Source of the DNA: an uncultured Prevotella sp.
GTDB lineage: Bacteria; Bacteroidota; Bacteroidia; Bacteroidales; Bacteroidaceae
Direction of reading: 5' to 3'
DNA length: 25,208 nt
NCBI GenBank assembly: GCA_900557035.1
Contig: USRA01000028.1
Coordinates: forward strand, 1-25,208
Shown: one piece after another, positions 7,449 to 15,008 of the stretch
Numbering within the stretch: the stretch's first letter is position 1
Layout of the letters: each line of letters begins with the position of its first letter
The notes under the pieces: generated by a model
What the model saw: the letters and a program-made list of their open reading frames with translations, nothing else
What the model was told of the DNA's origin: nothing
Database searches by the model: none
Translations under genes and position numbers: made by a program

Positions 7449-7710
7449 TATAATATTTATGAACCTATAACCGTATGTTGATCCTGGAAATATTTTATGT
7501 TGACAATCTCTCTTTACTAAATCTTATGATCTTATGTTGATCTCTCTCTCAACTATATCTTATGCTGATAACTCTCTTTATAGAGAATCTCTCTGATATT
7601 CATTAAAAAACTATGTTGATATGACCTGGATTCCAACTAACAATCTGTTCTTATCATTCTTACATTTCTTATCTTTCTTATATTTATTATATTTATTATC
7701 TTTCTTATCA
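7449..7710. other. AT-rich spacer with scattered TATGTTGA words
   Basis: I see no gene in this spacer. It has five copies of TATGTTGA or TATGCTGA (7474, 7496, 7533, 7561, 7612) and then a low-complexity CTTAT/TTTAT tract to 7705. It is downstream of both flanking genes: the outer-membrane gene ends to its left and asnA ends at its right edge. Confidence 0.6.
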
Positions 7711-8748
7711 TTAGATGAGCGGCATCCCAGCCTTCTCACATTCTTTTCTCATATCTTCCGGCCAGATACTAGCCTGAATCTCGCCGATGTGCGCCTTGTG
7801 GAGCAGCACCATACAGAGACGGCTCTGACCGATACCACCACCGATACTCAATGGCAACTTGTCGTTCAGGAGCTGCTGGTGGAAATAGAGCTTCTCTCTA
7901 TCTTCCTTGCCTTCCAGCTTCAACTGGCGAAGCAGGCTCTCCTTATCAACACGGATACCCATGGAACTCAGCTCAAAGCTTCTGCCCAATACAGGATACC
8001 AGATCAGAATATCACCATTCAATCCCTCCTTGCCATTCTCGGCTACGGTGCTCCAGTCGTCGTAGTCAGGAGCACGTCCATCATGCTTCTTTCCATCGCT
8101 CAACTTTCCGCCGATACCCTCGATAAACACGGCACCATATTTCTTGCAGATAGCATCCTCGCGCTCCTTAGGAGTCTTGTCTGGATACATATCGAGCAAA
8201 TCCTGCGCATGGATAAAATGAATCTCCCTTGGCAGGAAAGGCTTCAGCTGCGGATAGTGCTCGCAAGCCAGGAACTCGGTGCGGAGAATGGCTGCATAGA
8301 TGCGGCGAACCACATCTTCGAGGTATGCGATGGTGCGATCATCCTTCGTAATCACAGCCTCCCAGTCCCACTGGTCCACATAGAGCGAATGAAGATTATC
8401 AAGTTCCTCATCGGCACGAATGGCATTCATATCAGTATAGACACCATAGTCTGGCTCTATCTCATATTCTGCCAAGGTCAAGCGCTTCCATTTAGCCAGA
8501 GAGTGAACCACCTCAGCCTTTGCATCACCCAAATCCTTGATAGGGAAAGTTACAGGGCGCTCCACTCCATTCAGGTCGTCATTGATACCCAAACCCTTCA
8601 GTACGAAGAGAGGGGCGGTGACACGGCGCAAGCGCAACTCTGTGGACAGGTTCTGCTGGAAGAACTCTTTTATCATTTTGATACCCATTTCGGTCTGGCG
8701 CATATCCAGCAGCGCCTTATACCCTTCGGGTTTTATCAGATTACTCAT
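7711..8748 (-). CDS. asnA: Aspartate--ammonia ligase (asparagine synthetase A)
   Basis: Makes asparagine from aspartate, ammonia and ATP through an aspartyl-AMP intermediate, in the cytoplasm. The 345-residue protein is related to the catalytic domain of class II aminoacyl-tRNA synthetases. Family stretches seen are 'GVERPVTFPI' (61-70), 'HSLAKWKRL' (82-90), 'SLYVDQWDWE' (121-130), 'GRSFELSSMGIRV' and the C-terminal ATP-binding 'GGGIGQSRLCM' (303-313). I chose ATG at 8748 because it gives the expected 'MSNLIKPEGYKALL' start; an ATG 114 bp further upstream would run through the promoter. The gene is transcribed alone and is divergent from tRNA-Arg. Confidence 0.96.
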   Translation of the reverse strand: MSNLIKPEGYKALLDMRQTEMGIKMIKEFFQQNLSTELRLRRVTAPLFVLKGLGINDDLNGVERPVTFPIKDLGDAKAEVVHSLAKWKRLTLAEYEIEPDYGVYTDMNAIRADEELDNLHSLYVDQWDWEAVITKDDRTIAYLEDVVRRIYAAILRTEFLACEHYPQLKPFLPREIHFIHAQDLLDMYPDKTPKEREDAICKKYGAVFIEGIGGKLSDGKKHDGRAPDYDDWSTVAENGKEGLNGDILIWYPVLGRSFELSSMGIRVDKESLLRQLKLEGKEDREKLYFHQQLLNDKLPLSIGGGIGQSRLCMVLLHKAHIGEIQASIWPEDMRKECEKAGMPLI

Positions 8749-8808
8749 TTTATCTATTATATATCGTTTATAGTTTCTTATTTTACTGTTTATCTTACTT
8801 TCACGCTG

Positions 8809-8839
8809 CAAAGATACAAATTTATTGTTAATCTGCAAG
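8809..8839 (-). promoter_or_regulatory. Promoter of asnA
   Basis: On the minus strand, TATCTTTG (8809-8816) is a TAnnTTTG -7 element, with CTTG (8836-8839) 19 bp upstream as the -33 element. The predicted leader to the ATG at 8748 is about 55 nt. Confidence 0.7.
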
Positions 8840-8858
8840 CGTTTTTCGGAAATATTTC

Positions 8859-8899
8859 GCAAAATGATAGCATTTTTTCTATTTTCAGTATCATTTTGC
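8859..8899. promoter_or_regulatory. 11-bp perfect inverted repeat in the asnA/tRNA-Arg divergent region
   Basis: GCAAAATGATA (8859-8869) is mirrored exactly by TATCATTTTGC (8889-8899) across 19 bp. It stands between the asnA -33 box and the tRNA -33 box, where an operator or a DNA-looping site could act. No regulator gene is nearby; the role is inference. Confidence 0.4.
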
Positions 8900-8961
8900 T
8901 GATTTTCTCACGCCTTTTTCGCCCTATACATTATATATATAGAAAAAAAACATGCCAAATA

Positions 8962-8993
8962 TTTGGTTATTCGAAATAAAAAACGTACTTTTG
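8962..8993 (+). promoter_or_regulatory. Consensus promoter of tRNA-Arg
   Basis: TTTG (8962-8965), a 20-bp spacer and TACTTTTG (8986-8993) form an exact match to the Bacteroidota sigma-70-type consensus. The expected start is near 9000, giving a leader of roughly 45 nt before the mature tRNA. Within it, GGTG-TTTG / CAAA-CACC (9020-9040) can form an 8-bp stem with one bulged T. Confidence 0.8.
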
Positions 8994-9046
8994 CAGTCAG
9001 TTACTCCTAAAGGGTAGGCGGTGTTTGCCGACAAATCACCATTTCT

Positions 9047-9120
9047 GGTCTCGTAGCTTAGTTGAATAGAGCGTCAGATTCCGGTTCTGAAGGTCGTGGG
9101 TTTGAGTCCCACCGAGATCA
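9047..9120 (+). tRNA. tRNA-Arg (anticodon CCG)
   Basis: The 74-nt cloverleaf reads as follows: acceptor GGTCTCG paired with CGAGATC (one G-T pair), D stem GCTT/GAGC, anticodon stem TCAGA/TCTGA with loop TTCCGGT (anticodon CCG at 9081-9083), T stem GTGGG/CCCAC with loop TTTGAGT, and discriminator base A at 9120. It reads CGG codons. CCA is not encoded, so the 3' end must be added by tRNA nucleotidyltransferase. It lies 28 bp upstream of pepT with no terminator or promoter between them. Confidence 0.95.
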
Positions 9121-9148
9121 CTACTACATTAAAATTTAATTTAAGAAC

Positions 9149-10372
9149 ATGGATTTAGTAGAACGTTTCATAAACTATACAAAATTCGACACACAGTCGA
9201 GTGAAGACTCTGAAAGTGTGCCAAGCACGGCAAAACAGTTGGAATTTGCCAAGTACCTGAAGCACGAACTGGAGGAAGAAGGTCTGAGCGACGTAGAGAT
9301 GGACGATATGGGCTACATCTACGCCACCCTGAAGGGCAATACCAAGAAAAAGACTCCTACCATCGGCTTCATCTCTCACATGGACACCAGTCCTGATGCC
9401 AGCGGAAAAGACATCAAGGCCCGCGTCATCGAGAATTACGACGGCGAGGATATCGAACTCAGTCCGGGCATCATCTCCAGCGTAGAAAAATTCCCTGAAC
9501 TCAAGGCGCACAAGGGCGAGGACATCATCGTAACAGATGGAACTACCCTGCTCGGTGCAGACGACAAGGCGGGCATCGCTGAAATCGTACAGGCAATGTG
9601 CTACCTCCGCGACCATAAGGAAATCAAGCACGGAGACATCCGCGTGGGCTTCAATCCAGACGAGGAAATCGGCATGGGCGCCCATCACTTCGACGTAGAA
9701 AAATTCGGCTGCGACTGGGCTTACACCATCGACGGCGGCGACCTGGGCGACCTGGAATATGAGAACTTCAATGCTGCTGCTGCCAAGATACACATCAAGG
9801 GCGTGAGCGTGCATACAGGCTATGCCAAGGGAAAGATGATCAACGCAAGCCGACTGGCTGTGGAATTCCAGAACATGATTCCTGAGGCAGAAACACCTGA
9901 GCAGACCGACGGATACCAGGGCTTCTATCACCTGCTCGGTATCGAAAGCCGCTGCGAGGAGGCTAAGCTCAGCTACATCATCCGCGACCACGACCGACAG
10001 AAGTTTGAGGCTCGCAAGGATTTCATCGAAGACTGCGTCAAGAAGATGAACGAGAAGTACGGCGAGGGAACTGTTACGGCAGAAATCTACGACCAGTACT
10101 ACAACATGAAGGAGAAGATAGATCCAAACATGCATGTCATCGACATCGTGCTCCGTGCCATGCAGGAGAGTGGCGTTCCACCTCGCGTAGAGCCTATCCG
10201 TGGCGGTACAGATGGTGCGCAGCTCAGCTTCAAGGGCCTTCCTTGTCCAAACATCTTTGCCGGTGGCGTCAACTTCCACGGTCCTCACGAGTTCGTGAGC
10301 GTACAGGTAATGCAGAAGGTAGTGGATACCATCGTGAAGATTGCGGAAATCACAGAAGAGTATAACGACTAA
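9149..10372 (+). CDS. pepT: Peptidase T (tripeptide aminopeptidase)
   Basis: Removes the N-terminal residue from tripeptides in the cytoplasm. This 407-residue member of metallopeptidase family M20 has the full set of dizinc ligands: His77 and Asp79 in 'ISHMDTSPD', Asp138/139 in 'LGADDKAG', catalytic Glu172 with Glu173 in '[10 protein letters not shown]', Asp195 in 'TIDGGDLG', and the C-terminal His in 'NFHGPHEF' (377-380). The central insertion (about 205-320) is the lid/dimerisation domain. Length is normal for PepT (about 405-410). I saw no promoter in the 28 bp between tRNA-Arg and the ATG, so it is probably transcribed from the tRNA promoter. A hairpin terminator follows at once. Confidence 0.95.
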   Translation: MDLVERFINYTKFDTQSSEDSESVPSTAKQLEFAKYLKHELEEEGLSDVEMDDMGYIYATLKGNTKKKTPTIGFISHMDTSPDASGKDIKARVIENYDGEDIELSPGIISSVEKFPELKAHKGEDIIVTDGTTLLGADDKAGIAEIVQAMCYLRDHKEIKHGDIRVGFNPDEEIGMGAHHFDVEKFGCDWAYTIDGGDLGDLEYENFNAAAAKIHIKGVSVHTGYAKGKMINASRLAVEFQNMIPEAETPEQTDGYQGFYHLLGIESRCEEAKLSYIIRDHDRQKFEARKDFIEDCVKKMNEKYGEGTVTAEIYDQYYNMKEKIDPNMHVIDIVLRAMQESGVPPRVEPIRGGTDGAQLSFKGLPCPNIFAGGVNFHGPHEFVSVQVMQKVVDTIVKIAEITEEYND

Positions 10373-10377
10373 TATAT

Positions 10378-10413
10378 ATGGGGAATTTAGGAGAAATCTA
10401 AATTCCCCATTTT
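10378..10413 (+). terminator. Hairpin terminator after pepT
   Basis: A perfect 13-bp stem (10378-10390 with 10398-10410) with loop GAGAAAT begins five bases after the pepT stop. The trailing T run is only TTT after the stem, so read-through into the antiporter gene (ATG at 10429) is possible; I saw no separate promoter for that gene. Confidence 0.7.
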
Positions 10414-10428
10414 CATAGACAGAATATT

Positions 10429-12690
10429 ATGGCAGAAATTCCCTATTTAGTAAAAGACCTCGCCCTCATCCTGATGGTGGCTGGCATTGTTACCCTCATC
10501 TTCAAACGGCTCAAGCAGCCCCTGGTGCTGGGTTACATCGTGGCGGGCTTCCTCGTGTCGCCCCACATGCCATATACCATGTCGGTGATGGACGAGACGG
10601 ATATCAAGACCTGGGCAGACATCGGTGTCATCTTCACCCTCTTCTCACTCGGTCTCGATTTCTCCTTCAAGAAAATCGTGAAGATGGGAGCCTCGCCCAT
10701 CATCGCCTGCATCGTCATCGTTTTTTCCATGATGATGCTGGGCATCAGCGTGGGTCACAGCTTCAGCTGGGGCAGGATGGACTGCATCTTCCTGGGTGGT
10801 ATGCTCGCCATGAGTTCCACCACCATTATATATAAGGCTTTCGACGATATGGGACTGCGGCAACAGAAGTTTGCCTCCATGGTGATGAGCGTGCTCATCC
10901 TGGAAGACATCCTTGCCATCGTGATGATGGTGATGCTTTCCGCCATCGCCGGAGGCAACAATCCGGATGGCGAACAGATGTTTGCATCGGTACTGAGGAT
11001 TGGCTTCTTCCTGGTATTATGGTTTATCGTGGGCATCTTTGCCATCCCGCTCTTCCTGCGCTCGGTCAGGAAGTTCATCAATGGCGAAACCCTGCTCATC
11101 GTTTCCCTGGGTCTGTGCTGCGGCATGGCGGTATTATCTACCAAGGTAGGTTTTTCGAGCGCTTTCGGAGCCTTCGTCATGGGTAGCATCCTGGCAGAAA
11201 CCATTGAGGCTGAGAAGATTATCAAGCTGGTAGAACCGGTGAAGAATCTCTTCGGAGCCATCTTCTTCGTATCGGTAGGTATGCTGGTGGATCCCAACAT
11301 CCTGGTAGAATATGCCGTTCCTATCCTCGCCCTCGTGGCAGCTATACTAATAGGACAAGCTACATTGGGAACCTTCGGATTCATGCTGGGCGGCGAATCA
11401 TTGAAGTCGGCAATGCGCTGCGGATTCTCGATGGCGCAGATTGGAGAGTTCTCCTTCATCATCGCCTCGCTGGGCTTGTCGCTGGGAGTTATCAGCAACT
11501 TCCTCTATCCGGTAGTGGTGGCTGTTTCTGTCATCACCACCTTCCTCACCCCTTACATGATTCGCCTGGCGCTACCTTCCTATCAGCTGATGGAGAAGCA
11601 TCTGCCTAGCAAATTCATCAATATCCTGAACCATTTTGCGATGAGCCGCCCCTCTACCCAACAGCAGAGTAAGTGGAAATCGCTGATCCGACAGATGACC
11701 ATCAATACCGTGGCATACTCCATTCTTTCGGCTGCGGCGATAGCGATGATGTTCACCTTCGTCTTGCCTCTGATGCGCAACATGCTGCCAGGCAGGAATC
11801 TCCACTGGTACGCCAACGTCATCACGGGTCTGCTCACCATCGTGCTCATCTCGCCTTTCCTGCGAGCCATCGTGATGAAGAAGAATCACAGCCCGGAATG
11901 GAAACGACTGTGGGTGGAGAGCAGCATCAACCGCATTCCGCTACTCTTCACGGTATTCGTGAGATACGTCATCGCCCTGGGCTTCATCTTCTACATCATC
12001 AACTATCTGTCCCGATTCACCAATGCGCTGATGGTATGCATCGGAGCCGTGATTGTACTGCTGATGTTGGGGTCGCGCCACATCAAGAAACGGAGCATCG
12101 TGATGGAGCGCCTCTTCCTGCACAACCTGCGTTCGCGCGATATTGCCGCACAGGTGAACGGCGAAAAGCGCCCGCTCTACGAGGGTCATCTGCTGGATAG
12201 AGATATCCATATCAGTGAAATCGAGGTACCGGAAGACAGCATCTGGTGTGGCAAATCACTGAAGGAACTGCACCTTCGCCAGCGTTTCGGCATTGATATG
12301 AGCAGCATCCGAAGGGGTTCGCAGCGCCTGAACATCCCGAATGGCGACACCGTGATATTCCCTGGCGACAAGCTTCAGATTATCGGTAACGACGACCAGG
12401 TGCACAAGTTTGCCCAGGCGCTCACCACCGAGCTAGCCCCGGAAGACCTGGAGATAGAGAAACGGGAGATGAAGCTCCGCCAGCTCATCATCAGCGGCGG
12501 CAGCGAATTTCTGGGCAAGACGCTGGAAGAGAGCGGCATCCGCAACAAGTACAACTGTATGGTTGTTGGCTTGGAAGAAGGTCAGGAGAACCTCACCCAC
12601 ATCCTCCCTTCCCGCGTTTTCGAAAAGGGCGACATCATCTGGCTGGTAGGCGAAGAAGCCGACCTGCAGAAGATTCAGGAAAAGAGCTAA
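10429..12690 (+). CDS. CPA2-type cation:proton antiporter with two TrkA-C domains
   Basis: A 753-residue inner-membrane protein. Residues about 5-385 form the Kef/CPA2 Na+/H+-exchanger-type core with some 12 hydrophobic segments; 'FSLGLDFSF', 'MSSTTIIYKAF' and 'LILEDILAIVMMVML' are recognisable. Residues about 425-555 add four more hydrophobic segments. The cytoplasmic tail holds two RCK_C (TrkA-C) modules, about 587-670 ('IEVPEDSIWCGKSLKEL...PGDKLQIIGNDDQV') and 680-753 ('SEFLGKTLEESGI...KGDIIWLVGEEADL'). I see no Rossmann-like TrkA-N domain, so gating by NAD(H) or glutathione as in KefB/C is not expected; ligand control through the TrkA-C pair is inference. Ion specificity (K+ or Na+) cannot be read from sequence. 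Confidence 0.88.
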   Translation: MAEIPYLVKDLALILMVAGIVTLIFKRLKQPLVLGYIVAGFLVSPHMPYTMSVMDETDIKTWADIGVIFTLFSLGLDFSFKKIVKMGASPIIACIVIVFSMMMLGISVGHSFSWGRMDCIFLGGMLAMSSTTIIYKAFDDMGLRQQKFASMVMSVLILEDILAIVMMVMLSAIAGGNNPDGEQMFASVLRIGFFLVLWFIVGIFAIPLFLRSVRKFINGETLLIVSLGLCCGMAVLSTKVGFSSAFGAFVMGSILAETIEAEKIIKLVEPVKNLFGAIFFVSVGMLVDPNILVEYAVPILALVAAILIGQATLGTFGFMLGGESLKSAMRCGFSMAQIGEFSFIIASLGLSLGVISNFLYPVVVAVSVITTFLTPYMIRLALPSYQLMEKHLPSKFINILNHFAMSRPSTQQQSKWKSLIRQMTINTVAYSILSAAAIAMMFTFVLPLMRNMLPGRNLHWYANVITGLLTIVLISPFLRAIVMKKNHSPEWKRLWVESSINRIPLLFTVFVRYVIALGFIFYIINYLSRFTNALMVCIGAVIVLLMLGSRHIKKRSIVMERLFLHNLRSRDIAAQVNGEKRPLYEGHLLDRDIHISEIEVPEDSIWCGKSLKELHLRQRFGIDMSSIRRGSQRLNIPNGDTVIFPGDKLQIIGNDDQVHKFAQALTTELAPEDLEIEKREMKLRQLIISGGSEFLGKTLEESGIRNKYNCMVVGLEEGQENLTHILPSRVFEKGDIIWLVGEEADLQKIQEKS

Positions 12691-12723
12691 AATTAACCTG
12701 CTGAAAATTCTGTCTAAACTCAG

Positions 12724-12765
12724 AAAAGAGGGTGTGTCAAAAGTCCAAGACACACCCTCTTTTTT
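12724..12765 (+). terminator. Intrinsic terminator after the antiporter gene
   Basis: A perfect 15-bp stem (12724-12738 with 12749-12763) with a 10-nt loop ends in a T-rich tract. It begins 33 bp after the antiporter stop. Its right arm is repeated at 13001-13013, see the neighbouring element. Confidence 0.85.
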
Positions 12766-12783
12766 GTTGCTTCATCGTTTTTC

Positions 12784-12996
12784 TTCATCGGATTACGCTG
12801 AGTTAACGGAACATTCTTGCTTCACGGATTACGCACGGAATTTAAACGGATTTGGCCTTACGGCCATTGGGCTAGCGCATTCGCATTCCAGCTTTAGGGG
12901 GTATCGCCACGACCGCCAGGTCGAGTTTCCGTTTAAAATCTGTGAGTAATCCGAGGAAGGCGGTAAGGTTCCGTTTATTCCGCGTAATCCGATGAA
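12784..12996. repeat. 213-bp imperfect inverted-repeat (MITE-like) element
   Basis: The outer 15 bp are perfect inverted copies (TTCATCGGATTACGC at 12784-12798, its complement at 12982-12996). The similarity continues inward for some 67-69 bp per arm (12784-12850 and 12928-12996). Each arm holds two CGGATTAC words and AACGGA words, so the arms are themselves repetitive. The centre has small hairpins (TGGCC/GGCCA near 12853, CGACC/GGTCG near 12910). The whole is bracketed by 13-bp direct copies of GACACACCCTCTT at 12749 and 13001. It encodes no convincing protein. It fills the space between two convergent genes. Confidence 0.65.
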
Positions 12997-13045
12997 TAAT
13001 GACACACCCTCTTATCCTTTAAGACATATTGATAACATTTATAAT

Positions 13046-13885
13046 TTATCTTACGGTGATATGGAAGCAACCCTGTTTTACTTCATATTTGATATAACAG
13101 CGGTTCTTCTCACGGAAATCTCTCAACACCTCACTGAAAACCCACTTCAGGGTATCATTCTGCACCTGACGGCGAGGCTGCTTCTCCGTCTGAATCTGCT
13201 TGTATCGATTGTAGCAGACATCGAAGGTAGTACCATAGAGATGGCACGAATTCTCGGTAGCATTGCCGTTTCGGGTTCTCAGTTTCGACACATCATCCTT
13301 TGTACGCAAGATGCTGGTAACGATGATCTTATGCAAAGGAATGCCCTTGATCTGCAGCGAATCAAAATACGCCCTACCGATATCCTGCAACAATACCGAA
13401 GCCCTAGGCACCAGATAAGGAATACTGTTGTTCAACTTATCCACATAAAAGAAAGGATTGCTGCCCACATACACCAGTTTACCCTTGCTATGCTCAGCCT
13501 CCTCACGGTTCTGAACCGGAGCCACGCCATGCTTGCTGGCAGCTACAATCTGTACATCCTGCTGATCAGGGAAGGTATTTCCGAAATGAGGCACCGAGAA
13601 AATGCGATGCTTCACCTCCTTGCCATTCTTATCGAAAAATATCGAAAATCTGCCATCAGCGGCCGTATCAGGAGTTACCGACAATTCATCCTGAGCACCA
13701 GCCGAAGCCATCAGGCCAGAAGCATCAGAATCTCCTCTTAATGAATCGATTGCCGTACTGTCTTTTCCATCAGAATGAGCCGTCAACCTAGGCTCAGCCA
13801 CACTCGGAAAAATAACACGGACCAGTGCCAGCAGCAGCACGACTACCAAAAAACCTTGCAAATATCTATTCTTACTAATCTTCAT
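13046..13885 (-). CDS. DUF5715 family protein, M15-peptidase-like
   Basis: The 279-residue protein starts with an N-terminal membrane anchor or uncleaved signal (about residues 9-28), a low-complexity linker, and a C-terminal domain I recognise as DUF5715. That domain has 'TSILRT', then 'CHLYGTTFD' (His215, Gly218, Asp222) and a late 'YEVKQGCFHI' (His275). This spacing resembles the zinc ligands of M15 D-Ala-D-Ala carboxypeptidases (S-x-H-x-x-G-x-x-x-D and a final His), so a periplasmic cell-wall role is plausible but unproven. I chose ATG at 13885 because the longer reading frame runs through the promoter. It is divergent from phoH and convergent with the antiporter gene. Confidence 0.8.
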   Translation of the reverse strand: MKISKNRYLQGFLVVVLLLALVRVIFPSVAEPRLTAHSDGKDSTAIDSLRGDSDASGLMASAGAQDELSVTPDTAADGRFSIFFDKNGKEVKHRIFSVPHFGNTFPDQQDVQIVAASKHGVAPVQNREEAEHSKGKLVYVGSNPFFYVDKLNNSIPYLVPRASVLLQDIGRAYFDSLQIKGIPLHKIIVTSILRTKDDVSKLRTRNGNATENSCHLYGTTFDVCYNRYKQIQTEKQPRRQVQNDTLKWVFSEVLRDFREKNRCYIKYEVKQGCFHITVR

Positions 13886-13901
13886 AACTAAAAATTTCCT
13901 G

Positions 13902-13909
13902 CAAAGGTA
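13902..13909 (-). promoter_or_regulatory. -7 element for the DUF5715 gene
   Basis: On the minus strand TACCTTTG fits TAnnTTTG, 17 bp before the ATG, giving a very short leader. No clear -33 element is seen, and the expected position overlaps the phoH -33 box. Confidence 0.55.
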
Positions 13910-13927
13910 ACAAAAAGTATTGAAATA

Positions 13928-13959
13928 TTTGCTCAATTCACAGAAAAGTAGTAATTTTG
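13928..13959 (+). promoter_or_regulatory. Consensus promoter of the phoH unit
   Basis: TTTG (13928-13931), a 20-bp spacer and TAATTTTG (13952-13959) match the Bacteroidota consensus exactly. The leader to the phoH start is about 55 nt. Confidence 0.8.
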
Positions 13960-14020
13960 CAGCGTTATATAACATTATTTAGAACATTAAGGTTGCAAAC
14001 CAATAAGAAATATAAATATT

Positions 14021-14992
14021 TTGATAGAGAAACATATTATACTCGAAGATATAGATCCAGTGATGTTCTATGGCGTAGGAAATGGTAACCTACAGATGAT
14101 TAAGTCACTGTATCCTAAGTTGCGTATCGTTGCACGCGACAACGTGATTCGTGTGCTCGGCGACGAAGAGGAAATGGCGAAAGCAGAAGAAGACATTGAG
14201 CTGATGCGCAAGCACTTAGCTAAATACAATATGCTCAATGAAGAGGATATCCTTGATATTGTGAAAGGCAAACAGACCAAAGCAGACTCCGTGAAAGGCG
14301 TGCTGGTATATAGCATCAGCGGCCGACCTATCAAGAGCCGCAGCGAGAACCAGCAGCAGCTCATCGAGGCTTACGAGAAGAACGATATGATATTTGCTGT
14401 GGGACCTGCCGGAACTGGTAAGACCTACCTCAGCATCGCCCTTGCCGTGAAAGCCCTCAAGGAGAAGGCAATCAAGAAGATCATCCTCTCAAGACCTGCA
14501 GTAGAAGCAGGCGAAAAGCTCGGATTCCTGCCGGGCGACATGAAAGATAAAATCGATCCTTACTTGCAACCGCTCTATGACGCGTTGGAAGATATGATTC
14601 CTGCCGTCAAGTTGCAAGATATGATGGAAAAGCACATTATCCAGATTGCGCCACTCGCCTTCATGCGTGGACGCACCCTCAGCGACGCCGTCGTCATCCT
14701 TGACGAGGCGCAGAATACAACCTCACAGCAGATCAGAATGTTCCTCACCCGTATGGGTATGAACACCAAGATGATCATCACCGGCGACCTGACACAGATA
14801 GACTTGCCTCGCGAACAGCAAAGCGGACTGAAAGAGGCGCTCAAAATCCTGGAAGGAGTAGAAGGCATCGGAGTCGTGAAACTGGGACAGAAGGATATTG
14901 TGCGACACAAGCTCGTAACCCGCATCGTCAACGCATACGACAAGTATGACAAGGAGAGAGCGGAAGCACGGGAAGCTCAAAAAACAAATTAA
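14021..14992 (+). CDS. phoH: PhoH family ATPase
   Basis: A 323-residue PhoH-like P-loop ATPase. The Walker A motif is 'GPAGTGKT' (128-135) and Walker B is 'VVILDEAQN' (224-232), followed by '[12 protein letters not shown]' and '[11 protein letters not shown]', which are hallmarks of the family. The N-terminal 1-100 region is the usual accessory domain. PhoH proteins are linked to RNA metabolism, often beside ybeY; the exact role is not settled. I accept TTG at 14021 as start because family members share the '[18 protein letters not shown]' beginning and no earlier ATG exists in frame; the next ATG would remove this conserved part. It leads the purC-menG-aroE run. Confidence 0.92.
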   Translation: MIEKHIILEDIDPVMFYGVGNGNLQMIKSLYPKLRIVARDNVIRVLGDEEEMAKAEEDIELMRKHLAKYNMLNEEDILDIVKGKQTKADSVKGVLVYSISGRPIKSRSENQQQLIEAYEKNDMIFAVGPAGTGKTYLSIALAVKALKEKAIKKIILSRPAVEAGEKLGFLPGDMKDKIDPYLQPLYDALEDMIPAVKLQDMMEKHIIQIAPLAFMRGRTLSDAVVILDEAQNTTSQQIRMFLTRMGMNTKMIITGDLTQIDLPREQQSGLKEALKILEGVEGIGVVKLGQKDIVRHKLVTRIVNAYDKYDKERAEAREAQKTN

Positions 14993-15008
14993 TTATAAAT
15001 TAAATAAA

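Noticed and set aside
7334..7619. Possible CRISPR array formed by the repeats of this spacer
   Set aside because: The repeat units are 8-11 bp with irregular or no spacers and no cas genes are nearby.
7621..8979. 452-codon plus-strand open frame
   Set aside because: Antisense to asnA, which has full family motifs; the frame also runs through the AT-rich spacer and the asnA promoter.
9155..10288. 377-codon minus-strand open frame
   Set aside because: Lies entirely opposite pepT, which has all expected metal ligands; no recognisable domain in the antisense product.
12734..12949. 71-codon open frame across the terminator and inverted-repeat element
   Set aside because: Its start is in a terminator stem and its codons follow the repeat arms; no family character.
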